A stretch of 43,130 bases of DNA, from positions 1-43,130 of the IMG/VR virus record IMGVR_UViG_3300044993_000266; one strand, written 5' to 3'. Source of the stretch: a virus. Below the pieces are notes generated by a model. It searched no databases. It had not been told where the DNA came from and saw only the letters and a list, made by a program, of their open reading frames with translations. A program made the translations under genes and the position numbers. Shown in pieces: positions 16,090 through 23,163 of the stretch. Position 1 is the first letter of the stretch; each line of letters opens with the position of its first letter.

Positions 16090-16677
16090 TCATTTTGCCA
16101 GCCGAGACACCTCAATCTCGACGGCGATGTTGCCCAGGAAGGGTGCGATGAACTGCGCGATCCCGGCATGGATCGACTGCACCTCGACGACCCAGCCACG
16201 CATGGCGCCGTCGCGGATCGTCACCCTGTCGCCCACGCGGATGCGGCGGCGCTCCTCCTCGCGCTGGCGGATTTCGGCGATCCGCGCGGGCACGCCGCGC
16301 ATCTGGGCCAGCACCAGATCGGTGATCGGCAGCGGGCGCCCGCTGTGCCCGACCACGCCGGTCAGATAGGGGCAGTCGCGCAGGACGTGCCACTGCGGCT
16401 GGCCGAGGAAGCGCGCGAAGATGTAGCGCGGCACGACGGCGGCCTCGTAGGGGACGCGCTTGACTCTGGCGCGCGGGATGGTGCGCCAGCGCTGCTCGGT
16501 CGGATACCAGCTTTCGACGCCGCGCTGGGCCAGCCAGGCCTGGGCCGAGACTTCGCGGCGCGGGGGCGTCATGAAGGCGAACCACTGCGGCGCCGAAAGG
16601 GCCTCGCCCTGGACGGCGGCAACCGCGGCGCGGGGCGCGGCGACGGACTGGCCGATCCGGTAGGGCGCGGCGGTCAC
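16090..16677 (-). CDS. Phage NusG/RfaH-type transcription factor (195 aa)
   Basis: GTG start at 16677, overlapping the preceding stop by GTGA. The NGN domain spans about residues 30-125: WFAFMTPPRREVSAQAWLAQ, the ESWYPTE motif and YIFARF, which matches the VPLFPGYVFV-like strand of NusG. The KOW domain is at about 146-195: RVGDRVTIRDGAMRGWVVEV and IEVSRLAK. NusG binds the RNA polymerase clamp helices and promotes processivity. Its place right before the late genes suggests it keeps polymerase going along the long leftward late transcript (inference). NusG paralogues such as RfaH work at defined DNA elements; none is identified here. Confidence 0.85.
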   Translation of the reverse strand: MTAAPYRIGQSVAAPRAAVAAVQGEALSAPQWFAFMTPPRREVSAQAWLAQRGVESWYPTEQRWRTIPRARVKRVPYEAAVVPRYIFARFLGQPQWHVLRDCPYLTGVVGHSGRPLPITDLVLAQMRGVPARIAEIRQREEERRRIRVGDRVTIRDGAMRGWVVEVQSIHAGIAQFIAPFLGNIAVEIEVSRLAK

Positions 16678-16844
16678 AGCAGCGCCCCTTGCGTCGGCGA
16701 TGGAGCTGGCGAGTCGATCAGCAGGTCTGGCTGACGCGCGGCTTCATCTATGCAGCGGCTGGCGATGCGGCGGGATCGCCAAGGGCAGGAACTGCAGGCA
16801 ACTAGCAGGCGATGCGGCGCTACGGGATCGGGCGCTTTTGTCAT
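16674..16844 (-). CDS. Small cysteine-motif protein (56 aa)
   Basis: ATG at 16844 overlaps the HD-protein stop by ATGA, and the stop overlaps the NusG start by GTGA. The product has CSSCPWR near residue 16 and another Cys at about residue 30, suggesting a small metal-binding knuckle; the CxxCPW pattern resembles DUF6283-type phage proteins. Function unknown. The coupled position suggests it is made together with the HD and NusG proteins. Confidence 0.6.
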   Translation of the reverse strand: MTKAPDPVAPHRLLVACSSCPWRSRRIASRCIDEAARQPDLLIDSPAPSPTQGALL

Positions 16845-17308
16845 GCTGCGCCCCTTGTCGCGACCAGCACGACGAATTGCGCGTCGAGCCATGCGCGCGC
16901 CTTGCGCCAATCCGGCCTGTCCATCAGGTGCGGGGCGTTGTGCTGCGCCCAGAGGTATGCGTCCAGCCGGTCGAGGTATTTCAGTCTGTCGCAGTCTTGT
17001 GCGCTCAGATGCATGTTGATGCCCATGTCTGCCAGCGCCTGCGCTTCAATGCGGTCAAGCGCGCCTTTCAACTTCGGGTCCGACTTGGCGGATAGCGGCG
17101 CGTCACCTGCGAAGGCTTCGCCCAGATCGTGCACGATGCAGGCCCAGATCACGGCCGGGCTCGCGTCTGGCCATGTGAGCCGTGCAAGGATGGCCATTCG
17201 TGCGCCGTGGGCGCCGGTGGTGTCGCCTGAGCGGGCCAGCCACGGTGCGCTGTCGCCGGCGTGCCAGCGTGGGGTGAGGGTTGCATACCATGCGGCGGGC
17301 GGGGTCAT
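16841..17308 (-). CDS. HD-domain phosphohydrolase-like protein (155 aa)
   Basis: ATG at 17308 overlaps the previous stop by ATGA. The HD signature is visible as His34 (TGAHGARMA), His60-Asp61 with Glu64 (IVHDLGEAF), and Asp113 or Asp116 (YLDRLDAYLW), a typical H...HD...D metal site. The GDAP/P-type segment after HDLGE is as in YfbR-like 5'-nucleotidases. It may hydrolyse (deoxy)nucleoside monophosphates to change host nucleotide pools during replication; substrate is not shown by sequence. Confidence 0.8.
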   Translation of the reverse strand: MTPPAAWYATLTPRWHAGDSAPWLARSGDTTGAHGARMAILARLTWPDASPAVIWACIVHDLGEAFAGDAPLSAKSDPKLKGALDRIEAQALADMGINMHLSAQDCDRLKYLDRLDAYLWAQHNAPHLMDRPDWRKARAWLDAQFVVLVATRGAA

Positions 17309-17680
17309 TTCCCCTCCTCCTTCGCCAGATACGCCCGGCCTGCATCCGTGATGCGCCAGAGGGTCGTGCGATAGCGGCCGCGGACGCCCTTGCCGCAATT
17401 CTGGATGAGCCCGTTGCGATCCAACCGCCGGAACGACTCGGCAAGGCTGTCTCGGTTTTTTTCAAGCCCGGCCTCGCGGGCGTCGATGTTGTCGGTCGCG
17501 CTGCGGCTGGCGATCAGGCGCAGCAAGTTGATCTGGTCGGCGGACAGCAGCGGGACGTAGGGGTGTTTTTTCGCCGGCGATGCGCGGCTTGTGTCCGGAA
17601 TTCTTCGAGTTCCAGGTCAGGGCGAACCACCCTGCGGCGCGGGCGGCGCGGTTCGATGCGGCGGCGGATTCGGGCGTCAT
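17305..17680 (-). CDS. Winged-helix protein, frame broken at a six-A run
   Basis: Two partial frames together look like one protein. The first starts at ATG 17680 (MTPESAAASNRAARAAGWFA) and stops at 17462. The second, without ATG, continues from 17570 to 17305 with a MarR-like winged helix (ADQINLLRLIAS, then DSLAESFRRLDRNGLIQ, then LWRITDAGRAYLAKEE). They join at a run of six A on the minus strand (17566-17571): removing one A would give one frame of about 124 residues. Start and stop are both coupled by ATGA to neighbours, so the gene is probably meant to be whole. A TTG at 17526 could start the C-terminal domain alone. It may be a replication-region regulator. Confidence 0.6.
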
Positions 17681-17889
17681 CCGCGATCCTTTCGCGTGTC
17701 TGCGTGGCGCAGGACGGGGTCGTGCGTCCAGCTCAGAGCGCCCCGGATGGGCGCGGTTTGCGGGGCGGTTTCCCGGCGGTCGGAGATGTCCAGCGCGCCC
17801 CACGGAGGGGCTGGCAGGGTGACGGAATACAAGCCGCACGGGTTGCTCGGCGATCCCGTGGCGAGAACGGTGTGCTTGACCCGGTCCAT
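17677..17889 (-). CDS. Small hypothetical protein (70 aa)
   Basis: ATG at 17889 (MDRVKHTVLATGSPSNPCGL) is preceded by AGGAGGAAA, one of the best ribosome sites on this strand, and its stop overlaps the next start by ATGA. The same frame is open upstream to an ATG at 18165, which overlaps the initiator stop by ATGA, so a 162-residue version is possible. The upstream part has weak codon bias, so I prefer the short form. Function unknown; no motif recognised. Confidence 0.55.
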   Translation of the reverse strand: MDRVKHTVLATGSPSNPCGLYSVTLPAPPWGALDISDRRETAPQTAPIRGALSWTHDPVLRHADTRKDRG

Positions 17890-18161
17890 GCGACGTTTCC
17901 TCCTCGTTCTGTCGGTGTTGTGGCGGGCGCGCGCCTGGCGGCCGGAACGTTTGTCGGCGGTCGGCATGACAGCCTGATCCCGCCCCTGCGTGTGCTGCTG
18001 GACGGTCTTCGAATGCCGGTCACCCCGCAACAGGCCCGCAGAGGCCCACAGATCGCCGGAAAATGGCCTCTCGCCATTTTTCCGACCCAGGGTAGCCGAG
18101 ACCACGAACGGGCCTCTGGCGGCCGTCCTGTGAAGCCGGGTGGTGTTCCTCGTTCCCCGGG
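17890..18161. other. Gap with weak coding signal between initiator and 70-aa gene
   Basis: No confident gene is seen. It is open in the minus frame of the 70-aa gene (possible N-terminal extension, see there) and holds a strong inverted repeat at 18057-18084. Confidence 0.4.
18057..18084. promoter_or_regulatory. Perfect-arm hairpin downstream of the replication initiator
   Basis: CGGAAAATGGC at 18057-18067 and GCCATTTTTCCG at 18073-18084 pair across a 5-base loop, with one extra base in one arm. In leftward RNA it lies about 80 nt after the initiator stop. There is no U tract, so it is not a standard terminator. It may be a protein-binding operator or an RNA stability or antitermination element. 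Confidence 0.5.
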
Positions 18162-19034
18162 TCATGCCATGCCTGCCATTCGCTTCCACTGGCTGCGCTT
18201 GCGGTCGACGTCCGCTGGCGCCGCTGCGGGTCCGGTCTTGGGCGTGACGACGTCCTGCATGGCGGCGGTGAAGTATCCGAACCGTCTGGGCTGCCAGTCG
18301 GGTTGCTTGGATCGCTGGCGGCGGCACACGTCGCCGATCACCCTGCACTGCGCGTCGAGGGACAGGCCCATGGCGGCCCAGCCTCGGGCCTCGGCCATGT
18401 CGGCCATGGTTCCGAGGAAGCTCGCCGGTCCGGCGACGCCATCCGGTCCCAGGCCCATTGCCGCGAGGAGGCGCTCGCGGGTCGTGTCGTCCGGGACGGC
18501 ACCCGGTCGTGGTTCCGGGACGGCACCCGGTTTGTTTTCCCCAGGCAGCGCAGCAGCCTCGCGCGCTTGCGCGCGCGACTGCGCTGAGGGTTCTATGGGG
18601 GTTCTTTTGGGTTCGGGTGCATCTGCTGCGGGGTTTGACCGCAGCAAATGCGGGGTATGAGCGCACGTGCTGCGGGGTTTCGGATCGGATACGGCGCACG
18701 TGCTGCGGGGTTTCGGATCGGATACGGCGCACGTGCTGCGGGGTTTGGTGGGCTCATTCACCGTAGCTGCTGCGGGGTTCGGGCACACCGTGTAGACGTT
18801 TGTCTTGCGCTTTCCGCCCCCGCCAGAGACGCGCAGATAGCCCGCTTTCTGCAGCGCCCGGATGTTCGTCTGGACCGCCCGCTCGCTCAGGCCGGTCCGC
18901 TTGCACAGTCTCTCGATGGAGGGAAAACAGCGCCCTTGGTCATCGGCGTGGTCGGCCAGTGCCAGCATGATCAGTCGCTCGGTCGGTCCGAGCGCGGCAC
19001 TTTCGAATATCGCGGTAATCAGCCTGTTACTCAC
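18162..19034 (-). CDS. Winged-helix replication initiator, lambda O-like role (290 aa)
   Basis: GTG at 19034 (VSNRLITAIFESAALGPTERL) with AAGGGG 7 nt upstream. Residues 10-80 are a winged helix: LIMLALADHADDQGRCFPSIERL, GLSERAVQTNIRALQKAGYL, typical of phage replication proteins that bind the origin. Residues about 80-160 are a low-complexity linker with an 11-residue tandem repeat (PRSTCAVSDPK). The C-terminal domain ends RRFGYFTAAMQDVV. It is next to DnaB, so it probably loads that helicase. The linker DNA holds repeated iteron-like sites, as in lambda O. Confidence 0.82.
   Translation of the reverse strand: MSNRLITAIFESAALGPTERLIMLALADHADDQGRCFPSIERLCKRTGLSERAVQTNIRALQKAGYLRVSGGGGKRKTNVYTVCPNPAAATVNEPTKPRSTCAVSDPKPRSTCAVSDPKPRSTCAHTPHLLRSNPAADAPEPKRTPIEPSAQSRAQAREAAALPGENKPGAVPEPRPGAVPDDTTRERLLAAMGLGPDGVAGPASFLGTMADMAEARGWAAMGLSLDAQCRVIGDVCRRQRSKQPDWQPRRFGYFTAAMQDVVTPKTGPAAAPADVDRKRSQWKRMAGMA
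18624..18779. repeat. Iteron-like repeats in the initiator gene, candidate replication origin
   Basis: The 12-mer TGCTGCGGGGTT occurs at 18624, 18668, 18701, 18734 and 18768, with a degenerate copy at 18646. Spacings are 22, 22, 33, 33 and 34 bp, close to whole turns of the helix. The copies are read in different protein frames, so DNA-level constraint is likely. The middle copies are part of a 33-bp tandem repeat from 18661 to 18746. Lambda's ori has four iterons inside gene O; this arrangement is analogous. Confidence 0.65.
18661..18746. repeat. 33-bp tandem repeat (2.6 copies)
   Basis: Units begin at 18661, 18694 and 18727 (last one partial) and are exact. On the minus strand each encodes the 11-residue unit PRSTCAVSDPK. 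Each carries one iteron-like core. Confidence 0.9.
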
Positions 19035-19074
19035 GAAAATGCCCCTTGGATATCGATCCGAGCTTTGAACTGCG

Positions 19075-20481
19075 TCACAGTCGATCCTCCCAGACCAGGT
19101 TGGTGGCCGGATTGAAGCGGGCATGCGCGGTTCCGATCTCGCCCTGGCGCTGCTTGGCGACGATCAGTTCGAGGCGATTGCGCACCGCGTTCATGGCCGC
19201 AGTCCAGTCGGCCAGCGCCTCGGGATCATCCGGACCCGGGCGATCTCGTTCAAGGTAGTATTCGTCGCGGTAGCAGAAGATCACGCAGTCGGCGTCCTGC
19301 TCCAGCTGGCCGGACTCGCGCAGGTCCGACAGCATGGGGCGCTTGTCGTCGCGGGTTTCGACCTGCCGCGACAGCTGCGACAGCGCGACCACCGGCACGT
19401 TCAGACTGCCCGCCACTGCCTTGAGCGCGATGCTGATTTCGGTGATCGCCTCGTAGCGCGTCCGGGCGGTCGAGCGCAGCAGCTGGGCGTAATCGACGAT
19501 CAGGAGGCGCATGTTGTTGCCCATCGCGCGCTTGGCCTGCTGCGCGCCGGCCAGCAGCGCGCCGATGTCGGCGTAGCTCCGGGGCAGGAACGTGATCGGC
19601 AGCCTGGCCACCGCTTTCGCCTGCGTGACGGCGTGGTGCCACTGCGGCTCGGTCATGGTGCCGCGCCGGATGTCGGCGTAGGCAATCCCCTGCCCCGCCT
19701 GCGCGGTCGCCTCGGACAGCGCGCGCAGAGCCATCGCCTCGGGATTCATCTCCAGGCTGGCGATCACCACCCCGTGCCCGGCGCGGGCGGCGTTGAGGGC
19801 CGCGGCCAGCGCGACGGCGGTCTTGCCCATGCTTGGGCGCCCGGCGATCAGCGTCAGCTCGCCGGGGTAGAACCCGCCGATCAGGCTGTCCAGGCTGGCG
19901 ATGCCGGTGGGGACGGAGCCGTCGTCGTCGCCCAGGTAGGCCGCTTGGGCCATGTCCACGGCCTTGCGCAGCGCCGCCGCCATGCTGACCGGCCGGGCAG
20001 AGTTCTGGGGCATGTCGAGGGTCAGGAGCGCGCCCTCGATGCGCTGCGCGATCGCCGCGGCCGGCTCCTCGTTGCGCGCGATGGCGGCCTGCCCCTCGAT
20101 CAGCACTTGCGACATCTGGCGCTTGACGCGCAGGTCGGCCAGCATCTCGGCGAAGGGCCGCACGGCCTCATGCGGCGCGCCGGCCGCGGCGAGGCGGGCC
20201 AGATAGCCCACGCCGCCAAGCTCGGCCAGCCCGGCCTCCTCGCGCATCGCGGCGGCGACGGTGACAGGCGAGACGAGATGCCCCGCTGCGTCTTTCTCGC
20301 GCGCAGCGGCGAAGATGCGCGCGTGCACGGGATCGAAGAAAAGCGCCTCGCCCCCCAGAGCGACGATGGTCGAGATGTGCCGCGGGTTCAGCAGCACCGC
20401 GCCCAGTAGCTGCTGCTCGGCCTCGACGCTGTGCACGGCGTCGTCTGTGGTCGAAAACCGCAGGCGGTGGACTTCAACCAT
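19075..20481 (-). CDS. dnaB: Replicative DNA helicase DnaB (468 aa)
   Basis: I take ATG 20481 (MVEVHRLRFSTTDD). The N-terminal domain (SVEAEQQLLGAVLLNPRHI) is the primase/loader interface. The RecA-like domain has Walker A GRPSMGKT (residues 214-221), Walker B LLIVDYAQLL, and the LSQLSRQVE motif with arginine-finger region near the C-terminus (ADCVIFCYRDEYY). Length matches E. coli DnaB (471). It unwinds the fork and recruits host primase. The stop lies 40 bp before the initiator GTG. The phage has no primase or polymerase here, so host enzymes must do synthesis. Confidence 0.96.
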   Translation of the reverse strand: MVEVHRLRFSTTDDAVHSVEAEQQLLGAVLLNPRHISTIVALGGEALFFDPVHARIFAAAREKDAAGHLVSPVTVAAAMREEAGLAELGGVGYLARLAAAGAPHEAVRPFAEMLADLRVKRQMSQVLIEGQAAIARNEEPAAAIAQRIEGALLTLDMPQNSARPVSMAAALRKAVDMAQAAYLGDDDGSVPTGIASLDSLIGGFYPGELTLIAGRPSMGKTAVALAAALNAARAGHGVVIASLEMNPEAMALRALSEATAQAGQGIAYADIRRGTMTEPQWHHAVTQAKAVARLPITFLPRSYADIGALLAGAQQAKRAMGNNMRLLIVDYAQLLRSTARTRYEAITEISIALKAVAGSLNVPVVALSQLSRQVETRDDKRPMLSDLRESGQLEQDADCVIFCYRDEYYLERDRPGPDDPEALADWTAAMNAVRNRLELIVAKQRQGEIGTAHARFNPATNLVWEDRL

Positions 20482-20740
20482 GGGCGTCTCCTGCGCGGCG
20501 CGCCACGAGGCGCGCGGCAATGGTTCCGAGGGGTTCGAATCCGCCGGTCGAGTCCAAGTCGCGATCCGGGGCCAGCGCGTGCTTCATGACCCGATCCACG
20601 ACGCGGGCCTGCGCGGGGCTGAGCTCGCGTCCGCGGCGCAGAGTGGCGGCGGCTCCGATCAGCGCGCCGCGCTCCCAGCCGGTCAGGTGCGGCAGGCGGA
20701 TCAGGGCCGCGACGGCCTCTGGGGAATGGCGGGCGGTCAT
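20474..20740 (-). CDS. Small hypothetical protein upstream of dnaB (88 aa)
   Basis: ATG at 20740 (MTARHSPEAVAALIRLPHLT) with GGAGGAAATC before it; the stop overlaps the dnaB start by 8 bp. Mostly helical, with a TGWERGALIGAAATLRRG segment and a second helical half (AQARVVDRVMKHALAPDRD). Possibly a DnaB partner or loader from its place, but no family is recognised. Confidence 0.7.
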   Translation of the reverse strand: MTARHSPEAVAALIRLPHLTGWERGALIGAAATLRRGRELSPAQARVVDRVMKHALAPDRDLDSTGGFEPLGTIAARLVARRAGDAHG

Positions 20741-21165
20741 GCTGATTTCCTCCAAAAGCAAGCCTTTTGCACGCGCGCCGCCTCGGCGCGCATGCGCTCG
20801 GCCAGCTCGACCTGCCAGAACTCGGCGATGCGGATCGTACGAACCCGGCCCGGGCCGCGCCTGGGCAGGCCGAACCGCTTGACCGCTTGGCGAAGGGTGT
20901 CCGGCGCGGCGCCGAAGTGGGCGCAGATGTCCGCCCCCAGGACGCCGGCGGTCCACATCCGGCGCAGCAGGTCGGGATCGTGCCAGACGGTCAGACGCTC
21001 GACCGGGAAGCCACGCGGCGGCAGGCCGCGCTTGCGGGCGCGCAGGCAGACGGCCTGCTGGGTGATGCCCAGCATCGCGCCGATCTTGGTGGTGGACAGG
21101 CGCGTGTCGAGCCAGAGCCGCCGGAACTCGGCCAGCGTGACGGTCCTGCTGCGCTTGCCGCTCAT
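20737..21165 (-). CDS. Double helix-turn-helix DNA-binding protein (142 aa)
   Basis: ATG 21165 overlaps the rusA stop by ATGA. Two helix-turn-helix-like blocks are visible: LSTTKIGAMLGITQQAVCLR followed by ARKRGLPPR, and GVLGADICAHFGAAPDTLRQ followed by AVKRFGLPRR. Both end in basic residues with a GLP-type turn. Such tandem blocks suit an operator-binding regulator. Which operator is unknown. Confidence 0.7.
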   Translation of the reverse strand: MSGKRSRTVTLAEFRRLWLDTRLSTTKIGAMLGITQQAVCLRARKRGLPPRGFPVERLTVWHDPDLLRRMWTAGVLGADICAHFGAAPDTLRQAVKRFGLPRRGPGRVRTIRIAEFWQVELAERMRAEAARVQKACFWRKSA

Positions 21166-21563
21166 GCCGGCACCACATGGACGCAAGTGCCCTCGATCTC
21201 GCCCCAGACCTTGCGGACGGCCAGGTCGGCGACCTGGGCGTCGTCGCCCCAGGCAATCCGGTTCAGACCGTCCTTGATGGCCTTGGCGACATTGTCGCTG
21301 TCCGGCTTCTGGGTGTGCGGCCGCCCGATCATCTCGGCCCGCTTGCGCTTGGACCACGACGCGGGCGGGGCGAATGTGGCGATCACCGTCAGCCGGACCG
21401 GGCCCTCGATCGGCGCGGGAAAAAGCGGCGCTGCGATGGTGCGCACCACGTCCTCGAACCGGGCGTTTTCGGCGGGGTTGAAGGCCCGCGCGCGACCGCG
21501 CACCGCGCCGACGCGATGGCGCTTCTTGGCGTACGGCTTGCCGGGGATGGTGAGGATTGTCAT
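21162..21563 (-). CDS. rusA: RusA-family Holliday junction resolvase (133 aa)
   Basis: The catalytic aspartates are visible in QKPDSDNVAKAIKDGLN (D88, D90) and WGDDAQV (D107, D108). N-terminal IPGKPYAKKRHRVG with the Lys-Arg cluster, and the VWGEIEGTCVHV end fit the family (E. coli RusA is 120 residues). It resolves four-way junctions formed by replication and RecT-type recombination, needed for clean packaging of concatemers. Both ends are coupled by ATGA. Confidence 0.93.
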   Translation of the reverse strand: MTILTIPGKPYAKKRHRVGAVRGRARAFNPAENARFEDVVRTIAAPLFPAPIEGPVRLTVIATFAPPASWSKRKRAEMIGRPHTQKPDSDNVAKAIKDGLNRIAWGDDAQVADLAVRKVWGEIEGTCVHVVPA

Positions 21564-21982
21564 GCGACACCCGGCAGATCGCCCTGATCCGGGGCGGCAT
21601 CGACGGGGCGGCGGCTGGCCATGAAGGTCTCGGAATCGACCATCAGGACCGTGATCATCTGGCCGACATGCTCGCCCAGCACCGCGCGGTTGTGGTCGAT
21701 GTTGGCGCAGGTGATCATGGCCTCAATGCCCTTCTCGCCCTTGATCTTGACCTCGCCCAGCGTGACGGCGGTGTGCGGGAACTCGTGGGCGGTCAGCAGC
21801 CGCACGGTGCCGCGCACCAGCTCGCGCGCGGCCATGTCCATGGCGGCGATCTTGTCGCGCTGCTCGGCCTCGGTCATCATGGTCCAGGGGCGCTTCATGT
21901 CGCGCAGGTGGCCGACGAGCGCGGCGTGGAGGTCGCCCGCCAGCGTGTCGATCGCGAGTTCGGTCTGAGTGTCGGCGGTCAT
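21560..21982 (-). CDS. Hypothetical replication-region protein (140 aa)
   Basis: Starts MTADTQTELAIDTLAGDLHA. Helical in the first half (RDMKRPWTMMTEAEQRDKIA), then strands (FPHTAVTLGEVKIKGEKGIEA and VDHNRA region) and an acidic tail. Similar small proteins occur next to RusA genes in related prophages, but I do not know the function. A DNA-modifying or nuclease-inhibitor role is possible. Stop overlaps the RusA start. Confidence 0.65.
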   Translation of the reverse strand: MTADTQTELAIDTLAGDLHAALVGHLRDMKRPWTMMTEAEQRDKIAAMDMAARELVRGTVRLLTAHEFPHTAVTLGEVKIKGEKGIEAMITCANIDHNRAVLGEHVGQMITVLMVDSETFMASRRPVDAAPDQGDLPGVA

Positions 21983-22036
21983 CGGTCATCTCCATTGCCG
22001 TTATGCCCCTGAGCGCGCCGGGGCCGCGCATTCCGG

Positions 22037-22318
22037 TCAGATCAGGGTGCCCTGCCGGCCATCAGCGTCCGGTGCACGTCCGGGTACCGGGCGATCAGGC
22101 GCGGGTTGCGGTTGCACAGCCGCTCCGCTCGGGCGCGCAGGTCCACCGAGGGCGGCGGCGCGGGCGGCGCGGACGATGGGCTCGTGCCGTGCGCAGGCCC
22201 AGACATGGCCGCCGACGGCGGGCCAGTCGGCGCCGCGCCAGACGGCCCAGCCGCGGCTACCCCAGGTGCTGCGGCCGTCAGCTGCGCAAACCACGCACGG
22301 ATGGACGAGCGGTGCCAT
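22037..22318 (-). CDS. Zinc-finger-like small protein, with apparent frame change near its middle
   Basis: ATG 22318 gives MAPLVHPCVVCAADGRSTWG with a CxxC pair, then W.CARHEP (Cys and His), a typical short zinc knuckle. Third-position GC is high to about 22160, then falls. From about 22150 down the neighbouring frame shows strong codon bias and encodes VDLRARAERLCNRNPRLIAR followed by YPDVHRTLMAG, ending at 22042. The two parts make sense as one protein joined by a +1 change within 22141-22171, a GC-rich run. An ATG at 22368 in the second frame overlaps the previous stop. Function unknown. Confidence 0.5.
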   Translation of the reverse strand: MAPLVHPCVVCAADGRSTWGSRGWAVWRGADWPAVGGHVWACARHEPIVRAARAAALGGPARPSGAAVQPQPAPDRPVPGRAPDADGRQGTLI

Positions 22319-22364
22319 GGTCGGAACGGGCCTCTGGGCGCGAGGTCGGGGCGGGACGGGTGCC

Positions 22365-22574
22365 TCATGCGTCGCGCCCCAGGTCGTGGCACATCAGGAT
22401 CACCCGGACCGAAGCGCCGGTCCGCATTTCCAGGATCATCCGGTCCCGCTCGGCCTCGGGCTGCGGCTGCGCGATGAAGCGCCGGCACGCTGCCATGTCG
22501 CTGAAGGGCGCGCGCCAGGCCGACGCGCCCACGGGCACGTCGTTCGCGATGAAGACCGCCAGCGCCAGGATCAT
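22365..22574 (-). CDS. Small hypothetical protein (69 aa)
   Basis: ATG 22574 overlaps the upstream stop by ATGA. A hydrophobic start (MILALAVFIANDVPVGASAW) may be a signal or anchor. It continues RAPFSDMAACRRFIAQ with paired Cys residues. Function unknown. Confidence 0.6.
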   Translation of the reverse strand: MILALAVFIANDVPVGASAWRAPFSDMAACRRFIAQPQPEAERDRMILEMRTGASVRVILMCHDLGRDA

Positions 22575-22942
22575 CCTGTCGGCCCCGTGATGGCGCGCCG
22601 GATCGGCACGGTGGCGTCCTGATCGTCCGGCAGGATCATCTCGGCCGGGTCGGCGACATAGCCGGGCGGCACCACGACGCGAAACCGGTCGGGTACGGCG
22701 CGCGGGCCTGGATCGTAGAACACCAGCACCTCCTCGTGATCGATGACCAGGCGGCAGGGCCGGTCGGGATGGCCGCTGCGCCCGGCCAGGCGGTTGCGGA
22801 TCGTCACCACTGCCCAGATGTCGGGATTGTCGGAGAGCGCGATCTCGACGCTGGTCTGGACGGCGGGCGGAAAGCCGAAGCCGCAGTAGACCTGCGCGGC
22901 AGCGGGGCTGGCGAGCAGGGCCAGTGCGGCGGCGCGGATCAT
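22571..22942 (-). CDS. Secreted hypothetical protein with signal peptide (123 aa)
   Basis: MIRAAALALLASPAAAQ is a clear signal peptide with an AxA cut site. The mature part has three Cys and beta segments (SVEIALSDNPDIWAVVTIRN, RLVIDHEEVLVFYDPG). It is exported to the periplasm; the function is not evident. Exclusion of other phages or a change to the host envelope is possible but not shown. Coupled by ATGA at both ends. Confidence 0.65.
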   Translation of the reverse strand: MIRAAALALLASPAAAQVYCGFGFPPAVQTSVEIALSDNPDIWAVVTIRNRLAGRSGHPDRPCRLVIDHEEVLVFYDPGPRAVPDRFRVVVPPGYVADPAEMILPDDQDATVPIRRAITGPTG

Positions 22943-23163
22943 CGCCGCCCCCGCACGCCGAGGCGGCGCATGGCGCGGTAAAGGCTCACCCGCTGCAATC
23001 CGGCCAGCTGGACGGCTTCGGAGGGGTTTCCGCCGGTGCGGGCCAGATAGTCGGCGATCACCTCCCGCTCGAAGCGGTCCCGGGCCTCATCCAGCGGCAG
23101 CGTGGGGTAGGCCTTGACGTGCAGCAGGACCGCGCGCGCGGCAGACCAGTCGCGGGCGGTCAT
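22939..23163 (-). CDS. Fis/NtrC-type helix-turn-helix protein (74 aa)
   Basis: ATG 23163 overlaps the methyltransferase stop by ATGA. The C-terminal half is the HTH_8 (Fis) pattern: RFEREVIADYLARTGGNPSE, AVQLAGLQRVSLYRAMRRLG. Fis-type domains usually end NtrC-like activators; here it is alone, so it probably bends or organises DNA or regulates a promoter. Confidence 0.82.
   Translation of the reverse strand: MTARDWSAARAVLLHVKAYPTLPLDEARDRFEREVIADYLARTGGNPSEAVQLAGLQRVSLYRAMRRLGVRGRR

Noticed and set aside
21969-22622. 217-codon plus-strand frame
   Set aside because: No coding bias and opposite to an ATGA-coupled chain on the minus strand.
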